This document shows, piece by piece, positions 15,830 to 26,000 of a stretch of 64,000 nt of DNA; position 1 is the first letter of the stretch; every line of letters begins with the position of its first letter. This stretch comes from Accumulibacter sp. (lineage in GTDB: Bacteria; Pseudomonadota; Gammaproteobacteria; Burkholderiales; Rhodocyclaceae), in NCBI RefSeq assembly GCF_036625195.1, contig NZ_JAZKUG010000001.1, positions 5,022,001 to 5,086,000 of the forward strand. The letters run 5' to 3'. The notes below the pieces were generated by a model. The model was not told the DNA's origin, searched no databases, and saw only the letters and a program-made list of their open reading frames with translations. The translations under genes and the position numbers were made by a program.

Positions 15830-17668
15830 ATGCCCGAAACAGCGCGAATCCATCTCCTGCCGGACCTGCTGGTCAGCCAGATCGCCGCTGGCGAGGTCGT
15901 CGACCGACCGGCCTCGGTGCTCAAGGAACTGCTCGAGAACGCCCTCGATGCGGGCAGCTCGTCGATCCAGGTCCAGCTCGAGGAAGGTGGCGTCAAGCTG
16001 ATCCGCGTCAGCGACGACGGCAGCGGCATTGCCGCCGACGAACTGCCACTGGCGCTCTTGCGCCACGCGACATCGAAGATCTCCTCGCTCGACGACCTCG
16101 AACGCGTCGGCACACTGGGCTTCCGCGGTGAGGCGCTCGCTTCGGTCGCTGCCGTCGCCCGCGTGACCCTGACGACGCGGGCGAAAGGCGATGACGGTGC
16201 GGTGCAGCCGCATGCCTGGCGACTCGGCGGCGAGAGCGGCGCGACGCCTGAACCGGCCGCTCTCGCCGCCGGAACCGTGGTCGAAATGCGCGATCTCTAC
16301 TACAACACGCCGGCGCGACGGAAGTTCCTCAAGTCCGAGAGTACCGAGTTCGCGCATTGCTCCGAAACCCTGCGGCGCATCGCGCTGGCGCATCCGGAAG
16401 TGGCGTTCACCCTGGCCCACAATGGCCGCGTCAGCCTGCACCTGGCGCGCAGCGATGCGCGCGGGCGAGCCGGCGCGATCCTCGGCGAGGAGTTTCTCGC
16501 CGAGTCGCGCTGCGTCGATGCCACCGGCGGGCCACTCCGCCTCGCCGGCTACTGTGCCTTGCCGGCCTACTCACGCGCCCGCGGCGACGCCCAGTACTGT
16601 TACGTCAATGGTCGTTTCGTACGCGACCGGCTGCTCGCACACGCGTTGCGCGAGGCCTACCAGGATCTGCTGCACACCAGCCGCTACCCGGCTTACTGCC
16701 TGTTCCTGGAACTCGACCCGGCGGCCGTCGACGTCAACGTGCACCCGCAGAAGACCGAGGTCCGCTTTCGTGACTCGCGGGCGATCCACCAGTTCGTCTT
16801 CCACGCCGTGCAGCGCTGTCTCGCCGGACCGCTGACAGCGACAGCAGACCAGGCGGTCGCGACACCGGAGGACGCCGCCTCGCCGTTGCCGATGCCGCCG
16901 GCAACGGCCGGCGTTCGTGGCCAGCCCTTCGCAGCCAGCAGCGGCCGCCCGCCGTGGCAGACTTCGCTGGGCGTCAGCGAGGCGACCCGCAGCGCCGCCT
17001 ACGAGGCTTTCGTCGCTGCGGCACGCATGCCCACGGCAGCGGCAACGGCGAGCGAACCGGCGCCGACGATGGGTGATGGCGCGACGGCGCCGCTGGGATA
17101 CGCCCTCGCGCAACTGCACGGTGTCTACATCCTGGCGCAGAACGCAGCCGGCCTGGTGGTCGTCGATATGCACGCGGCGCACGAGCGCATCCTTTACGAG
17201 AAGCTCAAGCACGCGTTCGAGCAACAGAACGTGGCATCGCAGGCGCTGCTGATTCCGGCCGTCTTCAGCGCCGACGAGATCGACGTCGCCGCCGCCGAGG
17301 AAAGCGCGCCAGCGCTGCAGCGACTCGGCTTCGACCTGGCTCCGGTCGGCCCGCGACAGCTCGCGGTGCGCAGCGTCCCCGCGCTGCTCCTCGCCGCCGA
17401 TCCGACCGCTCTCGCGCGTTCGCTGCTGCACGAACTGCGCGAGCACGGCGCGACACAGCTGGCAACGGCGCAGCGCAACCAGCTCCTCGCCAGCATGGCC
17501 TGCCAGGGCGCGGTCCGCGCGCGCCGCCAGCTGTCGCTCGCCGAGATGAACGCCCTCCTGCGGCAGATGGAGGAAACCGAGCGGGCAGACCACTGCAACC
17601 ACGGCCGGCCGACCTGGATGCAGCTCAGCATGGCCGATCTCGACCGGCAGTTCCTGCGCGGCCGATGA
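15830..17668 (+). CDS. mutL: DNA mismatch repair protein MutL
   Basis: MutL couples mismatch recognition by MutS to strand incision. The 612 residues have the GHKL ATPase domain (ENALDAGSSSIQVQLEEGG, DDGSGI, GFRGEALAS, NTPARRKFLKS), a Pro/Ala-rich linker (about 335-410) and the C-terminal dimerisation domain. The endonuclease-type motif appears as DMHAAHERILYEKLK near 445 with CQGAVRA and CNHGRPTW near the end. This agrees with latent endonuclease activity of MutL in species lacking MutH. The stop overlaps the miaA ATG. The start codon follows a -10 box with no room for a Shine-Dalgarno sequence. Confidence 0.97.
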   Translation: MPETARIHLLPDLLVSQIAAGEVVDRPASVLKELLENALDAGSSSIQVQLEEGGVKLIRVSDDGSGIAADELPLALLRHATSKISSLDDLERVGTLGFRGEALASVAAVARVTLTTRAKGDDGAVQPHAWRLGGESGATPEPAALAAGTVVEMRDLYYNTPARRKFLKSESTEFAHCSETLRRIALAHPEVAFTLAHNGRVSLHLARSDARGRAGAILGEEFLAESRCVDATGGPLRLAGYCALPAYSRARGDAQYCYVNGRFVRDRLLAHALREAYQDLLHTSRYPAYCLFLELDPAAVDVNVHPQKTEVRFRDSRAIHQFVFHAVQRCLAGPLTATADQAVATPEDAASPLPMPPATAGVRGQPFAASSGRPPWQTSLGVSEATRSAAYEAFVAAARMPTAAATASEPAPTMGDGATAPLGYALAQLHGVYILAQNAAGLVVVDMHAAHERILYEKLKHAFEQQNVASQALLIPAVFSADEIDVAAAEESAPALQRLGFDLAPVGPRQLAVRSVPALLLAADPTALARSLLHELREHGATQLATAQRNQLLASMACQGAVRARRQLSLAEMNALLRQMEETERADHCNHGRPTWMQLSMADLDRQFLRGR

Positions 17669-18621
17669 GGTCGCCGGCAACGCCCGTCGAGCGGTTGCCG
17701 CCGGCGATCCTGCTGCTCGGGCCGACTGCCAGCGGCAAGACGATGGCGGCGATGGCGATCGCCCGCCGCTTCCCGGTCGAACTGATCAGCGTCGACTCGG
17801 CGCAGGTCTTTCGCGGCATGGACATCGGCACCGCCAAGCCTGACGCGGCGACCCTCGCCGAGTTCCCGCACCGCCTGATCGACCTGATCAGCCCCGAGGA
17901 GAGCTACTCGGCCGCGCGTTTTCGCGGCGACGCACTGGCAGCAATGGCCGAAGCCACTGCCCGCGGCCGCGTACCGCTGCTGGTCGGGGGCACGATGCTT
18001 TATTTCAAGGCCCTGTGCGAAGGCCTCGCCGACCTGCCGGCAGCCGACCCGGCGACGCGTGCGATCATCGACCGCGAGGCGGCGGCACGCGGCTGGCCGG
18101 CGCTGCACGCCGAACTCGCCGCCGTCGACCCGAGCACGGCGGCACGCCTGCACACCACCGACGCGCAGCGCATCCAGCGCGCGCTCGAGGTCTTTCGTCT
18201 CCGCGGCCAGCCGCTGTCCGCTCTGATCGCCGCCGCGAGCCAGGCGCCGCCACCATACCGCATGTTGTCGATCGGCCTCGTGCCGAGTGAGCGCAGCGTC
18301 CTGCACCGACGGATCGCCGACCGTTTCACGGCCATGCTCGGCGCTGGGCTCGAGGACGAGGTCGAGTCACTGCGCGCCCGCTACCGGCTGCACGGCGGGT
18401 TGTCGTCGATGCGCTGCGTCGGCTACCGGCAGGTGTGGGAAGTGCAGAATGGCATCGCGCCGCGCAACGAGCTGCGCGATCGCGGCATCTACGCCACCCG
18501 CCAGCTGGCCAAGCGACAGCTCACCTGGATCGCCAACAGCCTGCGCCCGCAGATCGTCGATTGCCTGGCGCCGGACCTGTCGGACAAGCTCGAGCGCCTT
18601 GTCGACCCGTTCATGGACTGA
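17665..18621 (+). CDS. miaA: tRNA dimethylallyltransferase
   Basis: MiaA transfers the dimethylallyl group to A37 of tRNAs reading UNN codons. The 318-residue protein has the P-loop GPTASGKT near 19-26, the DSAQVFRGMDIGTAKP stretch, the VGGTMLYFKAL motif and the C-terminal QLAKRQLTW region. Its ATG overlaps the mutL stop by 4 bp, the conserved mutL-miaA arrangement of proteobacteria. Confidence 0.97.
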   Translation: MRSPATPVERLPPAILLLGPTASGKTMAAMAIARRFPVELISVDSAQVFRGMDIGTAKPDAATLAEFPHRLIDLISPEESYSAARFRGDALAAMAEATARGRVPLLVGGTMLYFKALCEGLADLPAADPATRAIIDREAAARGWPALHAELAAVDPSTAARLHTTDAQRIQRALEVFRLRGQPLSALIAAASQAPPPYRMLSIGLVPSERSVLHRRIADRFTAMLGAGLEDEVESLRARYRLHGGLSSMRCVGYRQVWEVQNGIAPRNELRDRGIYATRQLAKRQLTWIANSLRPQIVDCLAPDLSDKLERLVDPFMD

Positions 18622-18624
18622 AGA

Positions 18625-19428
18625 TCAGGCCCGGGGTGGCCGCAGGCGATCGAGCCGCAATCGCTGCCGCTCGTCGAACAGGCGCCGGGCGGCGAAGCTG
18701 ACCGCAACCATCGTACCGAAACCGGTGCCGGCGGCAATCAGGAACATCACCAGGATCTGGTATTTCACCGCCTCCACCGGCGGCGTCCCGGCGAGAATCT
18801 GGCCGGTCATCATTCCCGGCAGGCTGACGATGCCGGCGGCCGACATGGCATTGACGATCGGAATCATGCCGACACGGATCGCCTCGCGGCGGCTGTCGGC
18901 GATCGCCCGTCGCGCGTCCTGCCCCAGTGCCAACCGGCTTTCGATGATCTGCCGCTTTTCTGCCGCATCCTGCGTCAGGCGATCGAGCCCGAGCGAAATG
19001 CCGTTCATCGTGTTGCCGAGAATCATGCCGAGCAGCGGAATGGCGTACTGCGGGGCGTACCAGGGGTCGTTGCCGATGACCAGCAGCAGCGCCAGAACGC
19101 TCACGGCGAACGACGAGACAAACATCGACAGGGTACCGACCGCGAAACCCCAGCCGCCGACGAAACGACGCTTCTGGCGAACCATCACCTCGCGTCCGGC
19201 AACCGCCAGCATCACCGCCGCCAGCAGTCCGACCCACAGCGGATGCGCGTTGGCGAACAGGAGCTTCAGCACGAGACCGATGAGAACCAGCTGCACAGTG
19301 CTGCGCACTGCCGAGATCAGCAGTTGCCGCTCGCTGCCGATGCGCAGTCGCCACGACAGGCCGGCCAGCGCCAGGATGAGCAATGCGGCCAGCGCGAGAT
19401 CGAATGGCGACAGCGAGACGACGTTCAT
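18625..19428 (-). CDS. fetB: FetB-like ABC transporter permease (UPF0014)
   Basis: The 267-residue polytopic protein has the UPF0014/FetB pattern, including MILGNTMNGISLGLDRL and the IPIVNAMSAAGIVSLPGMMTGQILAG stretch. E. coli FetAB exports iron; the substrate here is inferred. The ATG at 19428 overlaps the FetA stop (ATGA). An in-frame ATG four codons upstream at 19440 is possible. The gene is convergent with miaA, 3 bp away. Confidence 0.88.
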   Translation of the reverse strand: MNVVSLSPFDLALAALLILALAGLSWRLRIGSERQLLISAVRSTVQLVLIGLVLKLLFANAHPLWVGLLAAVMLAVAGREVMVRQKRRFVGGWGFAVGTLSMFVSSFAVSVLALLLVIGNDPWYAPQYAIPLLGMILGNTMNGISLGLDRLTQDAAEKRQIIESRLALGQDARRAIADSRREAIRVGMIPIVNAMSAAGIVSLPGMMTGQILAGTPPVEAVKYQILVMFLIAAGTGFGTMVAVSFAARRLFDERQRLRLDRLRPPRA

Positions 19429-20030
19429 CGCCGCCCGCACTCGTGCAGTTGCCCCTGCTCGAGGACGAAGTGGCGTTGCGCGACGCGCCCGATCTGACCC
19501 TTGTCATGACTGACCCAAAGCAGCGCCGCCTGCCGCTGCAGCCGGTAATCGGTGAGCAGCGATTCGACCCGCCGCGTGTTCTGCTCGTCGAGATTGCCGG
19601 TCGGTTCGTCGAGCAGGAGAACTGCCGGCGTCTGCATCAGCGTGCGCAGCAGGGCCAGCCGCTGCCGCTCGCCGGTCGAGCAGCGGGCGACCTGCCAGCT
19701 CATCGCCGCTGCCGGCAGATCGAGCCGCGCCAGCCAGTCGGCGTCGACCCCGTGAGCGAAATGATCGCCGACGAGCTCCGACCACCACTGGCTCTCGGCC
19801 GTCACCAGCGCCACCGCGCGTCGCCATGCCGGCGCCGGCATCGCGGAGCAGACGGCATCGTCACAACGGGCTTCACCGCGGTGCGGATCGAGATCGGCGA
19901 TCGCCCGCAGCAGCAGCGTCTTGCCGCTGCCCGACGGGCCTGCGACGCAAACGCACTCGGCGGCGGCGACCGACAGCCCGAGCGGACCGACGTGATGGGT
20001 GGCAAACTGTTGCAGGTGCAGGCTGGCCAA
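19425..20030 (-). CDS. fetA: FetA-like ABC transporter ATP-binding protein
   Basis: The 201-residue ATPase partners FetB. Walker A is GPSGSGKT near 32-39, Walker B is AVLLLDEPTGNLD near 136-148 and the switch His is in WVSHDKGQ. The signature motif is unusual: where most ABC proteins have LSGGE, this reads CSTGERQRLALLR. The central Gly-Glu survives, so function is likely retained. The protein is short, as in the FetA group. Confidence 0.87.
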   Translation of the reverse strand: MASLHLQQFATHHVGPLGLSVAAAECVCVAGPSGSGKTLLLRAIADLDPHRGEARCDDAVCSAMPAPAWRRAVALVTAESQWWSELVGDHFAHGVDADWLARLDLPAAAMSWQVARCSTGERQRLALLRTLMQTPAVLLLDEPTGNLDEQNTRRVESLLTDYRLQRQAALLWVSHDKGQIGRVAQRHFVLEQGQLHECGRR

Positions 20031-20075
20031 GGCTGGGTGCTCGCTCTCGCCACGCTGGCGACGCTGGCGACCGCG

Positions 20076-20106
20076 AAAAAAGGGCGCCCGGCGGCGGCGC
20101 CCTTTT
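20076..20106 (-). terminator. Rho-independent terminator of ppk2
   Basis: On the minus strand a GGGCGCC/GGCGCCC stem (7 bp, 7-nt loop) is followed by six T (complement of 20076-20081). It lies 20 bp after the ppk2 stop and separates it from fetA. The A-rich opposite flank makes it partly bidirectional. Confidence 0.85.
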
Positions 20107-20125
20107 GCGTCCCGCTGCGGATCGC

Positions 20126-21385
20126 TCAGAGGATCGGCTGATGGTCGACCGACGGCGCCGACCCACTGGGCTCATAGACCACGTGCGGGCGGCCAACCAG
20201 CAACGGGTCGATCGGGCCGATCGCCTCGATGTCCTTGCCGGTGTAGTTGAGCTTGTGCAGGACGTAGCGCATCGCATTCAGCCGCGCGCGCTTCTTGCAG
20301 TCGGACTTGACGACGGTCCACGGCGTTTCGGCGGTGTCGGTGTGGAAGAACATCGCCTCCTTGGCCTTCGTGTAATCGTCCCACTTGTCCAGTGACGCAA
20401 GATCGATCGGCGACAGCTTCCATTGCTTCAGCGGGTGCACCTCGCGCTCCTTGAAGCGCCGGCGCTGCTCCTTGCGGCTGACCGAGAACCAGAACTTGAT
20501 CAGGTGGATGCCGCTGCGCACGAGCGTCCGCTCGACCTCTGGTGTCTGCCGCATGAACTCGCTGTACTCCTCGTCGGAGCAGAAACCCATGACCCGTTCG
20601 ACACCGGCCCGGTTGTACCACGAACGGTCGCAGAAGACGATCTCGCCGGCAGTCGGCAGGTGGCGCACATAGCGCTGGAAGTACCACTGCCCACGTTCCT
20701 CCTGCGTCGGCTTCTCGAGCGCCATCACCCGTCCCCCGCGTGGGTTGAGGTTCTCGGTGAAGCGCTTGATCGACCCACCCTTGCCCGCGGCGTCGCGGCC
20801 CTCGAAGATGATGACGACGCGCTGGCCGGTCTCCTTGACCCAGTTCTGCATCTTGATCAGCTCGACCTGCAGGCGGTACTTCTGCTTCTCGTAGGCCTTG
20901 CGCGACATCAGGTTGCGGTACGGGTAGGAGTTGTTGTCGCGCCAGCCACTCGCCAGTTCGTCGTCCGGGCTGGTTGCCGGCTTCGCCGCCGGCTGCTCCT
21001 TGCCGAGCAGCGCCTTGCGCAGCGCCATCGCGTCGTCGGGCGACGAGCCGGTCATGATCGCTTCCAGAGTCTTGGCCAGCGAAGCCGTGTCACCGACCTT
21101 GGCATGCGCGATGATGTCCTGCAGGGCGACCTTCTTCTGCTCGATCGCCGAACTGGCGGCCTCGGCAACGTCATAGGCTTCCATGCCGCTCGCCGTATGC
21201 GCCGGCGCGACGTCCCCGGCGGACGCCTTGCGCGGCTGCGCCGCGCGCGTCGACGCGGTGGCGCGCGCCCGTGGTGCCCGTCCCGCCGGCTTGGCCGCTG
21301 CAGCCCCGGCATCCCCGGCTGCCGTGGTGCCTGCGGGCTTGCTGTTGTCGGTGCCATCTGCAACGGGCGGCGTTCTCTTCTCCAT
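20126..21385 (-). CDS. ppk2: Polyphosphate kinase 2 (PPK2 class I)
   Basis: PPK2 enzymes transfer phosphate between polyphosphate and nucleotides, often favouring nucleotide synthesis from polyphosphate. The catalytic domain (about 150-400) has Walker A in EGRDAAGKGG (195-204), the lid-region GRVMALEKPT, Walker B CDRSWYNRAGVERVMGF near 252-268 and SRKEQRRRFKER. The protein is 419 residues; about 140 at the N-terminus form an Ala/Thr/Pro-rich extension with a short helical segment (about 68-130). Class I one-domain enzymes are usually near 300 residues. In a phosphate-rich context with a complete Pst locus in the window, a role in polyphosphate turnover is likely. Confidence 0.95.
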   Translation of the reverse strand: MEKRTPPVADGTDNSKPAGTTAAGDAGAAAAKPAGRAPRARATASTRAAQPRKASAGDVAPAHTASGMEAYDVAEAASSAIEQKKVALQDIIAHAKVGDTASLAKTLEAIMTGSSPDDAMALRKALLGKEQPAAKPATSPDDELASGWRDNNSYPYRNLMSRKAYEKQKYRLQVELIKMQNWVKETGQRVVIIFEGRDAAGKGGSIKRFTENLNPRGGRVMALEKPTQEERGQWYFQRYVRHLPTAGEIVFCDRSWYNRAGVERVMGFCSDEEYSEFMRQTPEVERTLVRSGIHLIKFWFSVSRKEQRRRFKEREVHPLKQWKLSPIDLASLDKWDDYTKAKEAMFFHTDTAETPWTVVKSDCKKRARLNAMRYVLHKLNYTGKDIEAIGPIDPLLVGRPHVVYEPSGSAPSVDHQPIL

Positions 21386-21455
21386 CTATCTCTCTCCAGT
21401 GGAAGGTGTCGTGCAACTCGAAAACGCGTCGAATACCTGCTCGACGTGAGTTGTG

Positions 21456-21485
21456 ATGATAGCGCCGACATGTCAGACAGTTCAA
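21456..21485 (-). promoter_or_regulatory. Sigma-70-type promoter of ppk2
   Basis: On the minus strand TTGAAC (complement of 21480-21485) is followed after 18 bp by TATCAT (complement of 21456-21461). Initiation would fall near 21449, about 64 nt before the ppk2 ATG. No convincing Pho box overlaps it. The remainder of the 328-bp divergent spacer 21386-21713 holds no gene. A TATACT at 21646-21651 on the plus strand may serve the binding-protein gene. Confidence 0.6.
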
Positions 21486-21713
21486 TTGCTTGCAGGCCGT
21501 CGGAACACTCTTTTGCGGACTTTTCGGGTCGCTGGCCGACACGATGGCGAAAGCTGCACGCGCCGACGCAAACGGCAGCCGGGACGACGACTGCCGACGA
21601 CCACCACAACCGTCCGGTTGCATCGCCATCAGCAACTCGGTCGCTTATACTGCAGTGCTGACCCGGGCAGACGCACGCCCGCCCACCCGATGGATCGCAA
21701 CGCGGAGCTTCCC

Positions 21714-22856
21714 ATGCGCGCGCAACCGCACACCACCTGCACCGCGATCGGCAGGAGTCGCTGGCGGCAGCTGCTGCTGGTGGTCGCCTGGGTGCTCGCG
21801 ACCGCATCCTGCGCACCACCGGAACCGGTCCGCATCGGTTTCCTCGGCGGCCTTTCGGGCCGTGTCGCCGACCTCGGGATCGGCGGCCGCAACGGCGCCA
21901 TCCTGGCCGTCGAGCAGCGCAACCAGCGCGGCGGCATCAACGGCCGGCCGATCGAGCTGATTGCCGAAGACGACCAGCAGGACCCCGAGGTCGCCAAACA
22001 GGCGGTGGCCCGCCTTCTCGCCCGCCCGGTCGAGGTGATCATCGGCCCGATGACGAGCGCCATGGCGATGGCCGTGGTACCGCAGATCAACGCCACGGCG
22101 GTACCCCTGATCTCGCCCACGGTCACGACCAACGGGCTCACCGGCATCGACGACCAGTTCTTCCGGGTCGTCGCGCCGACCGCCCGGCACGTCTTCAAGT
22201 CGGCCGACCTCCATTACCGGCAGCTCGGAATGCGACGCGTGGTGCTGGTCTGCGATCTGCGCAACGAGGCGTACACGGCCAGTTGGGCAGGTGACTTCCG
22301 CCGGGCTTTCGTCGCTCTCGGCGGCGCCGTCATCGACGAGATCGGTTTCGCCGGCGACGACGCACTGTCGATGGTCGCGGCCCGCGCCCTCGCCAGCCGG
22401 CCGGACGGGGTGCTGATCATCGCCAACTCGGTCGATACCGGCCTGCTCGTACAACAGATCCGGTTGCGTGACCGCCAGGTTCGCCTCGCCACGGCCGAAT
22501 GGGCGGCCACCGAACGCCTGATCGAGCTCGGCGGCCAGGCGGTCGAAGGATTGGTGGTCGCACAGTACGTCGATCGGCAGAACCGCAACCCTGCCTACCT
22601 CGCCTTTCGCAAGGCCTACCGCGAGCGCTTCGCCCATGACCCCGGCTTCGCTGGACTGACTGCTTTCGACGCCACCAATGTTGCCCTCGATGCCCTCGCC
22701 AGCAGGCAGAAGCAACAGACGCTGAAGCAGGCATTGCTCGCGCATGGTGAGTTCGCCGGCGCGCAATCGCCGATCCGCTTCGACGCCAACGGCGATACCG
22801 AGCGCGACACCTTCCTTTCCCGGATCCACGACGGCGAGTTCCAATCGCTGCCGTAG
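21714..22856 (+). CDS. Leu/Ile/Val-type ABC substrate-binding lipoprotein, orphan
   Basis: The 380-residue protein starts with a lipoprotein signal (LLLVVAWVLATASC, lipobox TASC). Two periplasmic-binding domains of the type I fold follow: RIGFLGGLSGRVADLGIGGRNGAILAVEQ, then AEDDQQDPEVAKQAV and GPMTSAMAMAVVP. The frame is open 87 codons upstream; ATG 21714 is chosen because GGAG lies 8 nt before it and the signal peptide starts there. No permease or ATPase gene is adjacent, so it may act as a sensor accessory or serve a distant transporter. The next gene is a large signalling protein. Confidence 0.85.
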   Translation: MRAQPHTTCTAIGRSRWRQLLLVVAWVLATASCAPPEPVRIGFLGGLSGRVADLGIGGRNGAILAVEQRNQRGGINGRPIELIAEDDQQDPEVAKQAVARLLARPVEVIIGPMTSAMAMAVVPQINATAVPLISPTVTTNGLTGIDDQFFRVVAPTARHVFKSADLHYRQLGMRRVVLVCDLRNEAYTASWAGDFRRAFVALGGAVIDEIGFAGDDALSMVAARALASRPDGVLIIANSVDTGLLVQQIRLRDRQVRLATAEWAATERLIELGGQAVEGLVVAQYVDRQNRNPAYLAFRKAYRERFAHDPGFAGLTAFDATNVALDALASRQKQQTLKQALLAHGEFAGAQSPIRFDANGDTERDTFLSRIHDGEFQSLP

Positions 22857-23001
22857 ACACACCGGCGATGCCGGCGGGTATGCCGGCCGGCATCCGCGCG
22901 CAGCGCTGCCTGGTGGCACCGTCACGTCGCCTCGTTGCCCGGTCCCGTTTGCCGGCGGAAAAGCGACGGCGGACGGCGACGGTCTGGTTTAAGATCGCGG
23001 A

Positions 23002-26000
23002 ATGGTTCGTTCCCTGCGTTTCTGGCTGGCGCTGGCGTTGGCGAGTGTCGTCGCCACCGCCACCGGCGCGGTCGTCGCCGTCCTCGTCGTCGTCCTCGTG
23101 CCCCGCCTCAACGACCAGGTCGAGAGCAGCAATCGCGCACTGGGCCTCTCGCTCGCGCGGCAGGTCGACGATCTCCTGCGCGATTCGGCAGAGGTTGTCG
23201 AACGCCTGGCCAGAGAAATCGAGGCTGGTCCTCACGGTTCCCCTGCGAGCGCCCGCATTCTCCTCGACACGCTGGCGCAGGCACACCCGCCGCTGGCCGC
23301 GCTGCACCTTCTCGATGCGCGCGGGCGGGTGATCGAAGTCGGACTGCCGCGCCAACGGCGAGGGCAGCGCAGCGAACTGCTCGGGCTCGACTTCTCGGCG
23401 CGTGCTTCCGTCCGTACGGCGAAGCCTGCCGGCAGCGTACGCTGGTCGGACAGCTACCTGTCACAGCATGGCCGGATCGTCGTCGCCGTCACCGTGCCGC
23501 TGCGTCCGCCCGTGGGTGCAGCCGGTGACGAGCCGTGGTCGCTGGTCGGTGAAATCGATCTCGAGAGCCTCGCGGGGCACATCGCCGAGCTGGGCGAGGG
23601 CGACAGCCTGCTGACGATCATCGTCGACCGTGTCGGCCAGGTGGTCGCGCATCCCGACCCCTCAGCCGCAACGCGCCAGGAGAACCTCACGCACCTGCCG
23701 CTGGTCCAGGCTGGCTTGGCCGGCCGCTTCACCACCGAGTGTTTCTCTCTGGCTGGCAGGGACTACATCGGTACGGTGACCCCGGTGGGGAATTCTGGTT
23801 GGCTGACGCTGGTGGCGCAGCCGGAAGAGCAGGCTTTCGCGACGATGCACACGGCCCTGATCGGGGTTGCCACCGGATCGGCCATCGCCCTCGCCCTCGC
23901 CGTCGTCGCCGCAGTGGTTTATGGCGAGCGCCTGGTGCGGCGCATCGCCGCCTTCAACCGGCACCTGCAAGCGATCGCCGATGGCGACTACGGCGCCAGC
24001 CTGCCCGCCTCGCGGGCCCTCGAGCTGGTCAGCCTGGCGAACAACCTGCGGCGGATGGCGAACGCCGTCCTCGAACGTGAGGCGGCGATCGCCGCCTCCG
24101 AGGAGCGCTACCGCGCCCTCTTCAGTGATGCGCCACTGGCGTATCAGTCGGTCGAGGTCGACAGCCTGCGGCTGGCCGCGGTCAATGACGCCTGGCTCAG
24201 CCTGCTCGGTTACGACAACGCCGACGTGGTCGGCCGTCCGCTCAGCGATTTCCTCGCCGAAGAGTCGAAAGGACGGCTTGCTGAAGTCTTTCCCGCTTTC
24301 ATCGCCTGTGGCCGCATCAACGACTTTGGCTGCGAGTTCCACGACAAGGATGGCCGGACGATCCCGGTGCTGATCAACGGCCGCATCCACCGCGGCGCGG
24401 ATGGCCAGGCGCGGACCCACTGCATCCTCACCGACATCAGAGAGCGCCTGCGAAGCGAGGAAGCCCGGCAACGCGCGGCAGCGCTGCTCGAGCATCAGGC
24501 GGCGCGCGCGCTGGCGATGCTCGATCTGCCGAAGGCCGCCGAACGGATGAGCGAAAGCGAGTTCATCCGGCACGGCTTGGCCGAAGTGGAAAGGCTGACC
24601 GGCAGCCGACTGTCCTTCGTCCATTTCCTCGCCGACGAGCAGCAGGCGGAGGCCGAGATCAGGTGGTCGACCGCCACCCCGCACAGCCTGCCGGCGATCA
24701 GCGAGAGACTGTGCGCCGGGACACTGACCGGGATCTGGAAGGAAGCACTGCAGCGGCGGGCACCGGTACTCTACCCGGACCGTCAGGCCGTCCTCGCCAC
24801 CAGCCCGCTGGCAGCCAGCGCCGGACTCGAGCGGCTGATCAGCGTGCCGGTCATCGAGGGAGGCATGGGCCGGATGATGCTCGGCGTCGGCAACAAGGCC
24901 GAAGCCTACGACGAGAACGAGATCGAGACTGCCCGCCTGCTCAGCCAGGACATCTGGCGCATCGTCAACCGGCACCGCGCCGAGCAGGCGCAGCGTTTGG
25001 CCGCGACCGTCTTCTCGGCCAGCAGTTCGGGTATCTGCATCACCGATGCCGGGCAACGGATCATCTCCATCAACCCGGCGCTGTCGACGATCAGTGGCTA
25101 CGACAGCGAGGAGATCATCGGCCATACGCCGCGCCTGTTCGCCTCGGGTCGGCAGCGGGTCGGCTTCTACCGCGAGATGTGGAATTGCATCCGCAGCAGC
25201 GGCGCCTGGCGTGGCGAGATCTGGAACCGGCGCAAGAACGGCGAGATCTTTCCGGCGTGGCTGACGATCACCGCCGTCACCGGCAGCGAGGGCACGGTCA
25301 CGCACTACATCGGCAGCTTCCACGACATCACCGAGCGCAAGCGCTCGCAGGACCACATCCACTTCCTCGCCCACCACGATGCGCTGACGCGGCTGCCGAA
25401 CCGCCGCCTGCTCGACGAACGCATCCGCGAGGCGATCGATCGCTCGCGCCGCGAGCAACTGCATGCAGCCGTGCTCTTCATCGACCTCGACCGTTTCAAG
25501 CTGATCAACGACACCCTCGGCCACGACGTCGGCGACCGCCTGCTGAGCAGGGTGGCCGAGATCCTCAGCAGCGTGCTCGACGAGCATGAGACCGTCGCGC
25601 GGCTGGGCGGCGACGAGTTCGTCATCGTCGTACCCGGAGTGGCCGACGCGGCGCGCACGGCGCAACTGGCGAGGCGGCTGATCGACGTGGTGTCGGCACC
25701 ACAAGTGATCGACGAAAGGCCATTCCAGGTGACGCCGAGCATCGGCATCAGCGTCTACCCGGACGACGGCGAGGATGCCCCTACCCTGCTGCGCAACGCC
25801 GATACGGCGATGTACCACGCCAAGGAGCGCGGGCGGAACAACTTCCAGTTCTTCACCGCGGCCATGAACGAGGCGCTGCGTGAACGCGTGTCCATTGAGC
25901 ACGAGCTTCGCCTGGCGATCGAGCGCGACGAATTCGAGCTCGTCTACCAGCCGCAGGTGGACAGCCGCGATGGGCGCGTGGAGGGCTGCGAAGCGCTCCT

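Noticed and set aside
14342..16441. A 699-codon minus-strand frame read as a long purN
   Set aside because: The upstream 480 codons lie out of frame through dedA and antisense to mutL; PurN starts at 15004 with a strong ribosome-binding site.
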